Shown: positions 1 to 6,909 of the stretch, one piece after another
How the letters are laid out: every line of letters begins with the position of its first letter
Position numbering within the stretch: position 1 is the stretch's first letter
Source of the DNA: Cellulophaga lytica DSM 7489
GTDB taxonomy: Bacteria; Bacteroidota; Bacteroidia; Flavobacteriales; Flavobacteriaceae
NCBI RefSeq assembly: GCF_000190595.1
Contig: NC_015167.1
Location: 186,001 to 250,000 of the forward strand
Length of the DNA stretch: 64,000 nucleotides
Reading direction: 5' to 3'
Program-made: the position numbers and the translations under genes
Notes under the pieces: model-generated
Database searches by the model: none
Told to the model about the DNA's origin: nothing
The model's input: the letters and a program-made list of their open reading frames with translations, nothing else

Positions 1-563
1 ACAACAACTTAAATTTTGATTACACCTCTAAATCTGAAATAGATTACGTTAACAGCGCCAAAATTAATGCAGACTATTCTGGTTTTACTATTACTAAAGC
101 AGGCAACTTAATATTAAACACAGACTATACTAGCGCATCTATAATTAACGCGCAAGACATAGACTACACTAGTGATTATGGTAGCATATCTGTAAACCAA
201 GCTAAAAATATAAAAGGTAGTGGAGATTACATTAGTATAAAACTTGGTAAAGTAAACGGAAACGTCACTTTAGATGCAGATTATGGTTCTATAAAAATTT
301 CTGAACTTACAGAAAACTGTGGCAACGTAATAATAAATGCAGATTACACAGGTGTTAAGGTTGGGTACAATAACAATTATAATTTTAAGTTTAACCTAAA
401 ATCTTCATACGGAGGAATTAGTGGTGTAGACAATTGCAACCTAAGTTTAAAAGAAGTTAAAAACTCACAAAAAAATTATAAAGGCTCTTGCGGATCAGAA
501 AACAGCAATAACTTTGTAAACATAACTACCGAGTACGGAAGCATATCAATACATAAAAATTAA
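1..563 (+). CDS. Adhesin-like beta-repeat protein, C-terminal part (5' end outside window)
   Basis: An open frame runs from base 3 to the TAA at 561-563, so only the last ~186 residues are present and the start is missing. The visible protein is rich in Asn, Asp, Tyr, Ser and Gly, with a recurring DYTS/DYGSI pattern roughly every 20 residues, as expected of a beta-helical or DUF4097-like surface protein. Two Cys (ENCGN, GSCGS) lie toward the C terminus. It ends 14 nt before the GIN-domain gene and is probably its operon partner. Family assignment is by pattern only; the frame is secure, the function unknown. Confidence 0.7.
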   Translation, partial: NNLNFDYTSKSEIDYVNSAKINADYSGFTITKAGNLILNTDYTSASIINAQDIDYTSDYGSISVNQAKNIKGSGDYISIKLGKVNGNVTLDADYGSIKISELTENCGNVIINADYTGVKVGYNNNYNFKFNLKSSYGGISGVDNCNLSLKEVKNSQKNYKGSCGSENSNNFVNITTEYGSISIHKN

Positions 564-577
564 CAAGAACACATACT

Positions 578-1300
578 ATGAAAAAAATACTAACACTTAG
601 CTTAGCTTTATCTATAGCAATTACAGCAAATGCACAATGGGGCAAACGCGTTAAAGGAAACGGAAACATTATTACAGACTCTAGAAATGTAGGTGATTAT
701 GAAGTAATATCTGTATCTGGTTTTTTTGATGTAGAACTTATAGATGGTAAAGAAGGAAAAATTACACTTCACGGAGATGAAAATATTATAAGCCACATTA
801 AAACCGAAGTTAAGAATGGTAAACTTGTGATTAAAGCTGAAAAAGGAATGAATTTATCTCCATCTAGAAACAGTAAATTATTAGTTACCGTACCTGTAGA
901 ACATATTAATGAAGCCACATTATCTGGCTCTGGAGATATTATTGGCAAAACAACATTAGTAAGTAATACTTTTAAAACTAGTATATCTGGCTCAGGAGAC
1001 ATAAACCTAAAAGTTAAAACAAAAGAACTAAAAGCTAGTATGTCTGGATCTGGAGACATAAATCTTAGTGGCTCTGCTACCGACTTTACTGTTAGAGTTT
1101 CTGGTTCTGGAGACATCTCTGCATATGATTTAGAAGCAGACTATGTAAAAGCATTAGTATCTGGTTCTGCAGATATTAAGGTAACTGCAAAAGAAACTAT
1201 AGACGCTAGAGTATCTGGTTCTGGAGATATTAAATACAGAGGTAATCCTAAAAAAATAGAAAGTAAAACCTCTGGTTCTGGTGGTGTTTCTAAAGGATAA
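578..1300 (+). CDS. GIN-domain (DUF2807) putative auto-transporter adhesin-like protein
   Basis: This is a 240-residue exported protein with a clean Sec signal (MKKILTLSLALSIAITANAQ, cleavage after AQ). The mature part matches the head-GIN/DUF2807 family: an opening 'V.GNGNI..DSRNVGDYEVISVSGFFDV'-type segment, then a right-handed beta stack. From about residue 110 the motif SGSGDI recurs seven times (variants SGSADI and SGSGGV), one per putative coil. Bacteroidota often place such genes after a sigma/anti-sigma pair and a DUF4097-like gene; the partial gene just upstream fits. The biochemical role of the family is not established. A strong hairpin terminator follows the stop. Confidence 0.88.
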   Translation: MKKILTLSLALSIAITANAQWGKRVKGNGNIITDSRNVGDYEVISVSGFFDVELIDGKEGKITLHGDENIISHIKTEVKNGKLVIKAEKGMNLSPSRNSKLLVTVPVEHINEATLSGSGDIIGKTTLVSNTFKTSISGSGDINLKVKTKELKASMSGSGDINLSGSATDFTVRVSGSGDISAYDLEADYVKALVSGSADIKVTAKETIDARVSGSGDIKYRGNPKKIESKTSGSGGVSKG

Positions 1301-1312
1301 AAAACTATAAAC

Positions 1313-1352
1313 AAAAAAAAGAGAGGTGCTATTTACAACCTCTCTTTTTTTT
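1313..1352. terminator. Bidirectional intrinsic terminator
   Basis: GAGAGGT (1321-1327) pairs with ACCTCTC (1338-1344). The hairpin is flanked by eight A on the left and eight T on the right, so it can stop transcription in both directions. It separates the GIN gene from the convergent UMF1 transporter gene. Confidence 0.88.
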
Positions 1353-1374
1353 ATTACAAATACTACTTTATTGA

Positions 1375-2694
1375 TTACTTCTTATTTACACGTAAAAGCA
1401 ATACAACCCCAGCAATAAAAAATATTGCTAAAAACACAATAGCATTACGCATACTACCTGTAACTTGCGCCACAAAACCGTATAAAAAAGTACCAATTAC
1501 AATTCCAATTTTTTCGGCAACATCATAAAAACTAAAAAAAGACGTAGTATCTTTAGTATTTGGTAAAAACTTAGAGTAAGTAGACCTAGACAATGCTTGT
1601 ATACCACCCATAACCAAACCTACACAGCCTGCACCAATATAAAAATCTATAGGTGTTACCATAAAAAAGGCATAAACACATATTACTACCCATAATATAT
1701 TTACTACTGCAAGTGTTTTTACATTTCCAAACTTTTTAGATGCTGCTGCTGTTACTAATGCACCAAGAATGGCAACTATTTGTATCACTAAAATACTAAC
1801 TATTAAGCCTGTTGTACGCTCTTTATCTGTCCCCCAAGCAATTTCTTCTTCTCCAAAATAAGTAGCAATTAGCATTACTGTTTGTACAGCCATACTATAC
1901 ACAAAAAAAGCTATTAAATAACGCTTTAATTTAACCTGACTTCCAAGTTGCCCCCAAACTCCTTTTAATTCTTTAAATCCATTTAAAATTACATTACTGC
2001 GGTCACCTTCTTGCTTATTACCTTTTGGCAAATAATAAAATGTATATTGACTAAAAATTATCCACCAAATACCAACAGTAACAAAAGAATACTTCATTGC
2101 TTTTAGTTCTGCAATACCATTAGTATCTGTCTCAATACCAAAAATTTCTGGCCTCATTACCATAAGTAAATTAAAAAGTAATAGCAAAACACTACCCGCA
2201 TACCCCATAGAAAAACCTTTGGCACTAATAGCATCCATTTGTTCTGGATGCGCAACATCTGGCAAATAAGAATTGTTTATAGCAAAACTTACCCAAAAAC
2301 CAACCAACCCCATAAAAAAACAAACCAAACCAAAGTATATATTTTCTAATGAAAACCAATACAAACCAATACAAGACACACCTCCTAAATAGCAAAAGAA
2401 CTTCATAAACATCCTTTTATTTCCTAAATAATCTGCTACTCCAGAAATTAAAGGTGTAATAATAGCTATAAAAACAAACGCTAATGATGTGGTATAACTA
2501 ATTAAAGGAGCCCTGGCAATTTCGCCGCCAAATACGGTTACTTTTTCTATGTTAGCAGCCCTAAATAGGGCTCCATAAAAAATAGGAAATATTGCAGATG
2601 CTATAACTAAACTGTAAACAGAGTTTGCCCAATCATAAAAGGCCCAGGCGTTTAAAAGTTTTTTGCTTCCTTTTACTAATGCAATACTGGTCAT
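1375..2694 (-). CDS. MFS transporter, UMF1 family
   Basis: This 439-residue protein has about twelve hydrophobic segments. Its opening ('LLNAWAFYDWANSVYSLVI', residues ~13-31) is typical of the UMF1/Atg22-like branch of the major facilitator superfamily. An inner-membrane permease is expected; the substrate is unknown, and Atg22 relatives export amino acids. The ATG at 2694 is the natural start, because the preceding bases are the T-run of the previous gene's terminator. A TTG-N21-TAAATTTG promoter lies across that terminator hairpin (2717-2748). Downstream it converges on the GIN gene. Confidence 0.88.
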   Translation of the reverse strand: MTSIALVKGSKKLLNAWAFYDWANSVYSLVIASAIFPIFYGALFRAANIEKVTVFGGEIARAPLISYTTSLAFVFIAIITPLISGVADYLGNKRMFMKFFCYLGGVSCIGLYWFSLENIYFGLVCFFMGLVGFWVSFAINNSYLPDVAHPEQMDAISAKGFSMGYAGSVLLLLFNLLMVMRPEIFGIETDTNGIAELKAMKYSFVTVGIWWIIFSQYTFYYLPKGNKQEGDRSNVILNGFKELKGVWGQLGSQVKLKRYLIAFFVYSMAVQTVMLIATYFGEEEIAWGTDKERTTGLIVSILVIQIVAILGALVTAAASKKFGNVKTLAVVNILWVVICVYAFFMVTPIDFYIGAGCVGLVMGGIQALSRSTYSKFLPNTKDTTSFFSFYDVAEKIGIVIGTFLYGFVAQVTGSMRNAIVFLAIFFIAGVVLLLRVNKK

Positions 2695-2698
2695 AAAT

Positions 2699-2741
2699 AA
2701 AAAAATTAGAGCTGTTCAAATTTAGTTTTGAACAGCTCTAA
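2699..2741 (-). terminator. Intrinsic terminator of the M48 protease gene
   Basis: Read on the minus strand, a perfect 15-bp stem (2727-2741 with 2706-2720), a 6-nt loop and seven T (A on the plus strand, 2699-2705). It lies 38 nt beyond the protease stop and only 4 nt before the next start codon. Confidence 0.88.
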
Positions 2742-2748
2742 TATACAA
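2717..2748 (-). promoter_or_regulatory. Promoter of the UMF1 gene embedded in the upstream terminator hairpin
   Basis: On the minus strand TTG (2746-2748) is followed after 21 nt by TAAATTTG (2717-2724), a full match to the Bacteroidota -7 consensus TAnnTTTG. The -7 box spans the loop and 3' arm of the terminator. The start codon lies 22 nt downstream. Confidence 0.6.
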
Positions 2749-2778
2749 TTATTAATGAATTTTACTTTTACGCTAATG

Positions 2779-3588
2779 TTACTTAAAAGAAGTTACTCCA
2801 AATTTTTTGGCTTCTTCCTTAGCTGCAGGTGCCCATTGTGTTAAGTTATTTATTCTTGTGTCGTTAGATGGGTGCGTACTCATAAATTCTGGCTGAGACT
2901 GTCCTCCACTATTTGCTTTCATTCTTTTCCAAAGCTCTGCTGCTTCATCTGGGTTATAACCAGCAATAGCCATAATTTGCAATCCAATACGGTCTGCTTC
3001 AGTTTCATGACCTCTACTAAAAGGTAACATTACCCCTACTTGGGACCCTATGCCATATGCTTGGTTAAATGTATTTTTTGTTCCTTCGTCCTTAATTAAA
3101 ACATTACCGGCAACTGCTCCAATTTGTTGTAGCTGTCCTGCAGACATACGCTGCGCCCCATGATCAGCTAACGCATGTGCTACCTCATGCCCCATTACAA
3201 CAGCTATACCTGTTTCATCTTGACAAATTGGTAAAATACCTGTGTAAAAAACAATTTTACCACCTGGCATACACCAAGCATTTACAGTTGCATCATCTAC
3301 CAAATTATATTCCCATTTATAATCTTTTAAATAACCCGGATAGCCGTTTGCCGTTAACCAACGTTCTGCAGCAGAGGCTATACGTTGCCCAACAGAAGTT
3401 ATCATTTTTGCCTCGCTAGTACCTGTTATTGTTTTATTTTCATTTAAAAATTGATCATATTGCGCAAAAGCAGTAGGAAATATTGAACTGTTAGGATACA
3501 TATTCAATGTTTTTTTACCTGTAAACGGATTTGTTTTACAAGCAGAAACCGCTATAAAAATAGTTAATACTAAAAATATTTTTCTCAT
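2779..3588 (-). CDS. M48-family zinc metalloprotease, lipoprotein
   Basis: This 269-residue protein starts with a lipoprotein signal ending in VSAC (Cys17), so it should be anchored in the envelope. The zinc motif HEVAH is at residues 134-138; the third ligand is probably the Glu of 'GHETEADRIGLQ' further on. This layout is typical of the M48 Loi/BepA/YcaL-like periplasmic proteases, which remove misfolded outer-membrane proteins. Unlike BepA it has no C-terminal TPR region. It is a monocistronic unit with a TAnnTTTG box at 3622-3629 and its own strong terminator. Substrates are unknown. Confidence 0.9.
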   Translation of the reverse strand: MRKIFLVLTIFIAVSACKTNPFTGKKTLNMYPNSSIFPTAFAQYDQFLNENKTITGTSEAKMITSVGQRIASAAERWLTANGYPGYLKDYKWEYNLVDDATVNAWCMPGGKIVFYTGILPICQDETGIAVVMGHEVAHALADHGAQRMSAGQLQQIGAVAGNVLIKDEGTKNTFNQAYGIGSQVGVMLPFSRGHETEADRIGLQIMAIAGYNPDEAAELWKRMKANSGGQSQPEFMSTHPSNDTRINNLTQWAPAAKEEAKKFGVTSFK

Positions 3589-3621
3589 AATAGTAATGTG
3601 TTTAGTGTGTTTTTAAAAATA

Positions 3622-3629
3622 CAAAAATA
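3622..3629 (-). promoter_or_regulatory. -7 box TATTTTTG upstream of the M48 protease
   Basis: An exact TAnnTTTG match on the minus strand, 33 nt before the ATG. No TTG is found at the expected -33 distance. Confidence 0.4.
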
Positions 3630-3701
3630 TTCTATGTCTTGATAATATCATAGATAATATCTCAATTGTTTAGTTTAATTACAAAATAAATTCTCTAATT
3701 T

Positions 3702-3709
3702 TAAATTTG
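3702..3709 (+). promoter_or_regulatory. -7 box TAAATTTG; decides the start of the following lipoprotein
   Basis: An exact TAnnTTTG match 51 nt before the ATG at 3761. The in-frame TTG at 3707 is the tail of this box, which argues against using it as a start codon. Confidence 0.45.
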
Positions 3710-3760
3710 GAACGCTTTTTGAATCATTCAAAAAAAGAAAAACGAAACAAATTATATATT

Positions 3761-4294
3761 ATGAAAAAAATTACCTTAGCAGTAGCAGCAATATTTGCAA
3801 TAATTTTAACGGCTTGTAGCGGGTCTGATGGAATTGACGGTGTAGATGGATTAGATGGTGTAAACATTACAGGAAGTATATATGAAGTTAGCGGAACTTT
3901 CTCTGATGAAAATAATTATGAATTAACCTTTGAATTCCCTAACACTGTTGAAGTTTTTGAATCTGACGTTGTTTTAGTGTATATTTTATGGGAACAAGTA
4001 GATGGAACGGACGGACAACCTATAGACGTTTGGCGTTTAATGCCACAAACTAGATTGTTAGACCAAGGTACTTTAATTTATAATTACGATCATACTTTTG
4101 CAGATGCTAGGTTCTTTTTAGAATCGGACTTTGAGTTAGGTACCCTAAACACTGCAGACACGGCAAACCAAATATTTAGAGTTGCTATTTTACCTGCAGA
4201 AGCTGTAAATGGTAAATTAGATACCGGAAATATTAATGACGTTATGGGCATTTTAGATACTAAAGAAGAAAATATCATACACGTTTCTTTATAG
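3761..4294 (+). CDS. Small collagen-like-headed lipoprotein, function unknown
   Basis: The ATG at 3761 gives a 177-residue protein with a signal peptide and lipobox (ILTAC, Cys20). The frame is open upstream to a TTG at 3707, but those codons overlap a -7 box and would bury the signal peptide. After the lipobox comes a short Gly-X-X-like stretch (GSDGIDGVDGLDGVNI), then about 140 residues rich in beta-strand and acidic residues. I recognise similar collagen-headed small lipoproteins in Flavobacteria but no named function. It stands alone between a divergent protease and a terminator. Confidence 0.8.
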   Translation: MKKITLAVAAIFAIILTACSGSDGIDGVDGLDGVNITGSIYEVSGTFSDENNYELTFEFPNTVEVFESDVVLVYILWEQVDGTDGQPIDVWRLMPQTRLLDQGTLIYNYDHTFADARFFLESDFELGTLNTADTANQIFRVAILPAEAVNGKLDTGNINDVMGILDTKEENIIHVSL

Positions 4295-4318
4295 TAAAAA
4301 TACTATACAATATAACTA

Positions 4319-4349
4319 GCCTCTGCTTTTAAAAGTAGAGGCTTTTTTT
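4319..4349 (+). terminator. Intrinsic terminator
   Basis: A 12-nt arm starting GCCTCTG pairs with one ending AGAGGC (one G-T pair, inner pairs A-T); stem 4319-4342 followed by seven T. It ends the small lipoprotein transcript. Confidence 0.85.
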
Positions 4350-4387
4350 ATGTCTTAAATTTGATAGGAATTGCGTTTAAAATCGAC

Positions 4388-4395
4388 TAAATTTG
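4388..4395 (+). promoter_or_regulatory. -7 box TAAATTTG of the msrB operon
   Basis: An exact TAnnTTTG match 20 nt before the first ATG. A second copy at 4356-4363 lies just after the terminator. No TTG falls at 19-22 nt from the proximal copy. Confidence 0.4.
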
Positions 4396-4415
4396 AATAA
4401 CCTTAAAATATAAAG

Positions 4416-4907
4416 ATGATGTATAAGAAATTACTGATTTTAAGTGTAGTAGCCCTATTTTTAAGTTGCAAAGGAAACTCGCAAAAAACAAAGGAAGCTA
4501 CAAAAAAACAAACTTTAGCTAAAGTTGAAAAAACAGATGCAGAATGGAAAGCTCAATTAACTCCATTACAATATAACGTATTGCGTAAAGCAGGTACAGA
4601 ACGTGCTTTTTCTAGCGAACTATTAAATATTAAAGAAAAAGGAATTTATAGTTGTGCTGCATGCAATACACCTTTATTTAAAAGCGAACATAAATTTAAA
4701 TCTGGTACGGGATGGCCAAGTTTTGATAGAACAATAGAAGGCAATGTAGCTTTTGATGTTGATTATAAAATTGGATACAAGCGCACTGAGGAACATTGCG
4801 CTGTTTGTGGCGGACATTTAGGTCACGTTTTTAACGACGGACCAAAAACAACAGGAGAAAGACACTGTATTAATGGCGCTGCTTTAAAATTTACACCTAC
4901 AAAATAA
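4416..4907 (+). CDS. msrB: Peptide-methionine (R)-S-oxide reductase, lipoprotein form
   Basis: This 163-residue MsrB reduces methionine-R-sulfoxide in proteins. It has a lipobox (LFLSC, Cys18), so it should act outside the cytoplasm. Two zinc-binding pairs are present (CAAC and CAVC), with the conserved 'GGHLGHVF' segment and the catalytic Cys in 'RHCINGAAL'. The GTGWPSF substrate loop is intact. ATGATG occurs at the start, and either Met gives the same signal. Its stop overlaps the next gene's ATG (TAATG), which suggests translational coupling to the second msrB. Confidence 0.92.
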   Translation: MMYKKLLILSVVALFLSCKGNSQKTKEATKKQTLAKVEKTDAEWKAQLTPLQYNVLRKAGTERAFSSELLNIKEKGIYSCAACNTPLFKSEHKFKSGTGWPSFDRTIEGNVAFDVDYKIGYKRTEEHCAVCGGHLGHVFNDGPKTTGERHCINGAALKFTPTK

Positions 4908-5317
4908 TGAGTAAAAAATATACAGTAGAAAAAACCGAAGAAGAATGGAAAGCTCTGCTTCCTGAACAGTCTTACAACGTTTTAAGAAACAAAGGAACAG
5001 AATACCCACACACCGGCGAATTTAATCTTCATTTTAAAGATGGAAGCTACAATTGCAAAGGCTGTAATGCTAAACTTTTTGAAGCGGATCATAAATTTGA
5101 AAGCGGTTGCGGCTGGCCTTCTTTTGATGAAGCAGTAGAAGGCGCTATTGAATACATAAAAGACACTAGTCATGGTATGACAAGAGTAGAAACCGTTTGT
5201 GCTAATTGTGGCGGACATTTAGGTCACGTTTTTGATGATGGCCCACAAGAAACTACTGGGCAACGTTACTGCATAAATTCTGCTAGTTTAAATTTTAATC
5301 CGTCTTTAAAAAAATAA
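4907..5317 (+). CDS. msrB: Peptide-methionine (R)-S-oxide reductase, cytoplasmic form
   Basis: This 136-residue MsrB has no signal peptide. It keeps both CxxC zinc pairs (CKGC, CANC), the GHVFDDGP segment and the catalytic Cys in 'QRYCINSASL'. It is a divergent paralogue of the gene immediately upstream and overlaps it by one base, so the pair appears to supply the same activity to the envelope and the cytoplasm. The DinB-like gene follows after 2 nt. Electrons for this form are expected from thioredoxin; how the lipoprotein form is recycled is not visible here. Confidence 0.92.
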   Translation: MSKKYTVEKTEEEWKALLPEQSYNVLRNKGTEYPHTGEFNLHFKDGSYNCKGCNAKLFEADHKFESGCGWPSFDEAVEGAIEYIKDTSHGMTRVETVCANCGGHLGHVFDDGPQETTGQRYCINSASLNFNPSLKK

Positions 5318-5319
5318 GA

Positions 5320-5847
5320 ATGAGTTTTGTTGATGACTATAAAGAAAGTATGTTGTTTGAGTTTAACCGAAACAAAACAATGGCAGAAAAAACATTTGAC
5401 CAACTTACCAATGAAGATTTGCATTGGACTTATGGTGAAGCAGACAATAGTATAGCTATAATAGTAAAACATATGGTAGGTAATATGCTCAGCAGGTGGA
5501 CAAACTTTTTTACAGAAGACGGAGAAAAAGAATGGCGAAATAGAGAATCTGAGTTTGTTGCTCCATACCAAAATAAGGAAGAAATGCTACTACACTGGAA
5601 CAAGGGTTGGGATTGCTTATTTACTGCAATAGATAATATAAACGAAGACAATTTTAATACTAAAATTAAAATTAGAGCTGTAGAGCATTCTGTAATGGCA
5701 GCAGTTAGCAGACAATTAGCACACTATGCTGGCCACATTGCCCAAATTGCATATGTTGGCAGAATGTTAAAAGGTAAAAAATGGCAATCACTATCTATAC
5801 CTACAGGAAAATCTGAAGAGTTTAACAAAAAAATGTTTGGGAAATAA
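5320..5847 (+). CDS. DUF1572 / DinB-like four-helix protein
   Basis: This 175-residue soluble protein has the DinB/YfiT-like His triad: His51 in 'VKHMVGNMLSRW', His135 and His139 in 'RQLAHYAGHIAQIA'. The triad usually binds a divalent metal. The superfamily includes bacillithiol- and mycothiol-dependent S-transferases, which is relevant because bshC is also in this window, but DUF1572 itself has no established reaction. It is the third gene of the msrB operon (2-nt gap). Its stop is 3 nt from that of the convergent metallo-beta-lactamase-fold gene, leaving no room for a terminator. Confidence 0.85.
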   Translation: MSFVDDYKESMLFEFNRNKTMAEKTFDQLTNEDLHWTYGEADNSIAIIVKHMVGNMLSRWTNFFTEDGEKEWRNRESEFVAPYQNKEEMLLHWNKGWDCLFTAIDNINEDNFNTKIKIRAVEHSVMAAVSRQLAHYAGHIAQIAYVGRMLKGKKWQSLSIPTGKSEEFNKKMFGK

Positions 5848-5850
5848 CCA

Positions 5851-6753
5851 CTACTTATTCATTAAGCTTTTATAAAATGTTTCTCTAATTTTTTCTGCAG
5901 ATATAAAACTCCACGCATAAGTAGCATCATAATTAGCAGTAATTTGCTTATTAGCTATTACTTGCTCTAGGCTTTTACCTGCGCCAATTTCTTTCTTCAC
6001 ATTAACATAAATGGTTTCTAACATTAAAATATAACTTTCTAACTCTTTTTTATTTGATAATTTTCCGTGACCAGGTATAATTTTTGTGTCTTCATTAGCT
6101 AAAATAGCCGCTTTCTTTAATGCATTTATATAACCTCCTACACTACCACCACGGTTTAAATCTATATAAGGGTATTTACCAGAAAAATAGGTGTCTCCCA
6201 TATGCAATACATTATTTTTACTAAAATAAATTTGCGCATCGCCATCTGTATGTGCGTTATGCACATGAATAGCCATTATAGTTTCATCTGCATCATATAA
6301 CAACATTGTATCAGAAAATGTAATTTCTGGTAATTTCTTATGTGCGGTAACAGAATCTATTTTTTTAGACAAAAGTGCCTTTTCATTCTCATTTACCAAT
6401 CGTTCTCTAACTTTTTGATGTGCAATTATAGTAGTTGTTTGGTTGTTAAAATTAGCATTGCCACCAGTGTGGTCTCCGTGCATATGCGTATTAAGCAAGT
6501 ATACAATTGGTTTAGTTGTAATGCTTTTTATTGCCTGCTTTATTTTTGTGCTTAACCTACTAAACTGGTCATCTATCATTAACACATATTCTTCTCCAAC
6601 AAAAACACCTATGTTACCACCTTGCCCTGTTAACATATACATTTGCGGCGTAAGCTTATCTACTTGCATTTTTACGTCATTAGACTGTGATTGCACAATT
6701 GCTGCAAACATTAAAAATGGCAGTAAAAAAGCAAATTTTGTTGTTTTCATCAT
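5851..6753 (-). CDS. Exported metallo-beta-lactamase-fold hydrolase
   Basis: This 300-residue protein has an N-terminal signal peptide (cleavage after about residue 22, VQSQ). The metal motif HMHGDH is at residues 90-95; a further ligand region is 'NAHTDGDAQIYF', and the closing one is 'IIPGHG'. The layout resembles class B beta-lactamases and related periplasmic hydrolases such as quinoprotein relay-system MBL proteins. Real beta-lactamase activity cannot be judged from sequence alone. It is a single-gene unit, divergent from lpdA and convergent with the DinB-like gene. Confidence 0.88.
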   Translation of the reverse strand: MMKTTKFAFLLPFLMFAAIVQSQSNDVKMQVDKLTPQMYMLTGQGGNIGVFVGEEYVLMIDDQFSRLSTKIKQAIKSITTKPIVYLLNTHMHGDHTGGNANFNNQTTTIIAHQKVRERLVNENEKALLSKKIDSVTAHKKLPEITFSDTMLLYDADETIMAIHVHNAHTDGDAQIYFSKNNVLHMGDTYFSGKYPYIDLNRGGSVGGYINALKKAAILANEDTKIIPGHGKLSNKKELESYILMLETIYVNVKKEIGAGKSLEQVIANKQITANYDATYAWSFISAEKIRETFYKSLMNK

Positions 6754-6843
6754 TAAATAGTGTTTGTTTTTATGTATAAAATATAAAGATAAGTACTAAA
6801 AAGTTAGCAATATGTTATTATTCATATTTATAGATTTTGGTAA

Positions 6844-6874
6844 TTGCTAATTGCTAATTGGTTTTGTACATTTG
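6844..6874 (+). promoter_or_regulatory. lpdA promoter, TTG-N20-TACATTTG, with a 7-bp tandem repeat
   Basis: TTG (6844-6846) lies 20 nt before TACATTTG (6867-6874), a full match to the Bacteroidota consensus. The -33 region consists of nearly three tandem copies of TAATTGC (6841-6860), each carrying a TTG. The start codon is 35 nt downstream. Confidence 0.65.
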
Positions 6875-6909
6875 TGAGATTAAAATTTGAGACAAAAAAA
6901 AGTATATAT

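Noticed and set aside
769-1116. Minus-strand ORF of 115 codons with a repeating MSPEPD motif
   Set aside because: It is the antisense image of the SGSGDI repeats of the GIN-domain gene.
3707-3760. TTG at 3707 as start of the small lipoprotein
   Set aside because: It overlaps the -7 box at 3702-3709 and would place 18 residues before a typical lipoprotein signal.
5851-6753. Calling the metallo-beta-lactamase-fold protein an antibiotic-resistance enzyme
   Set aside because: The fold and the HxHxDH motif are shared by many hydrolases; nothing in the sequence shows activity on beta-lactams.
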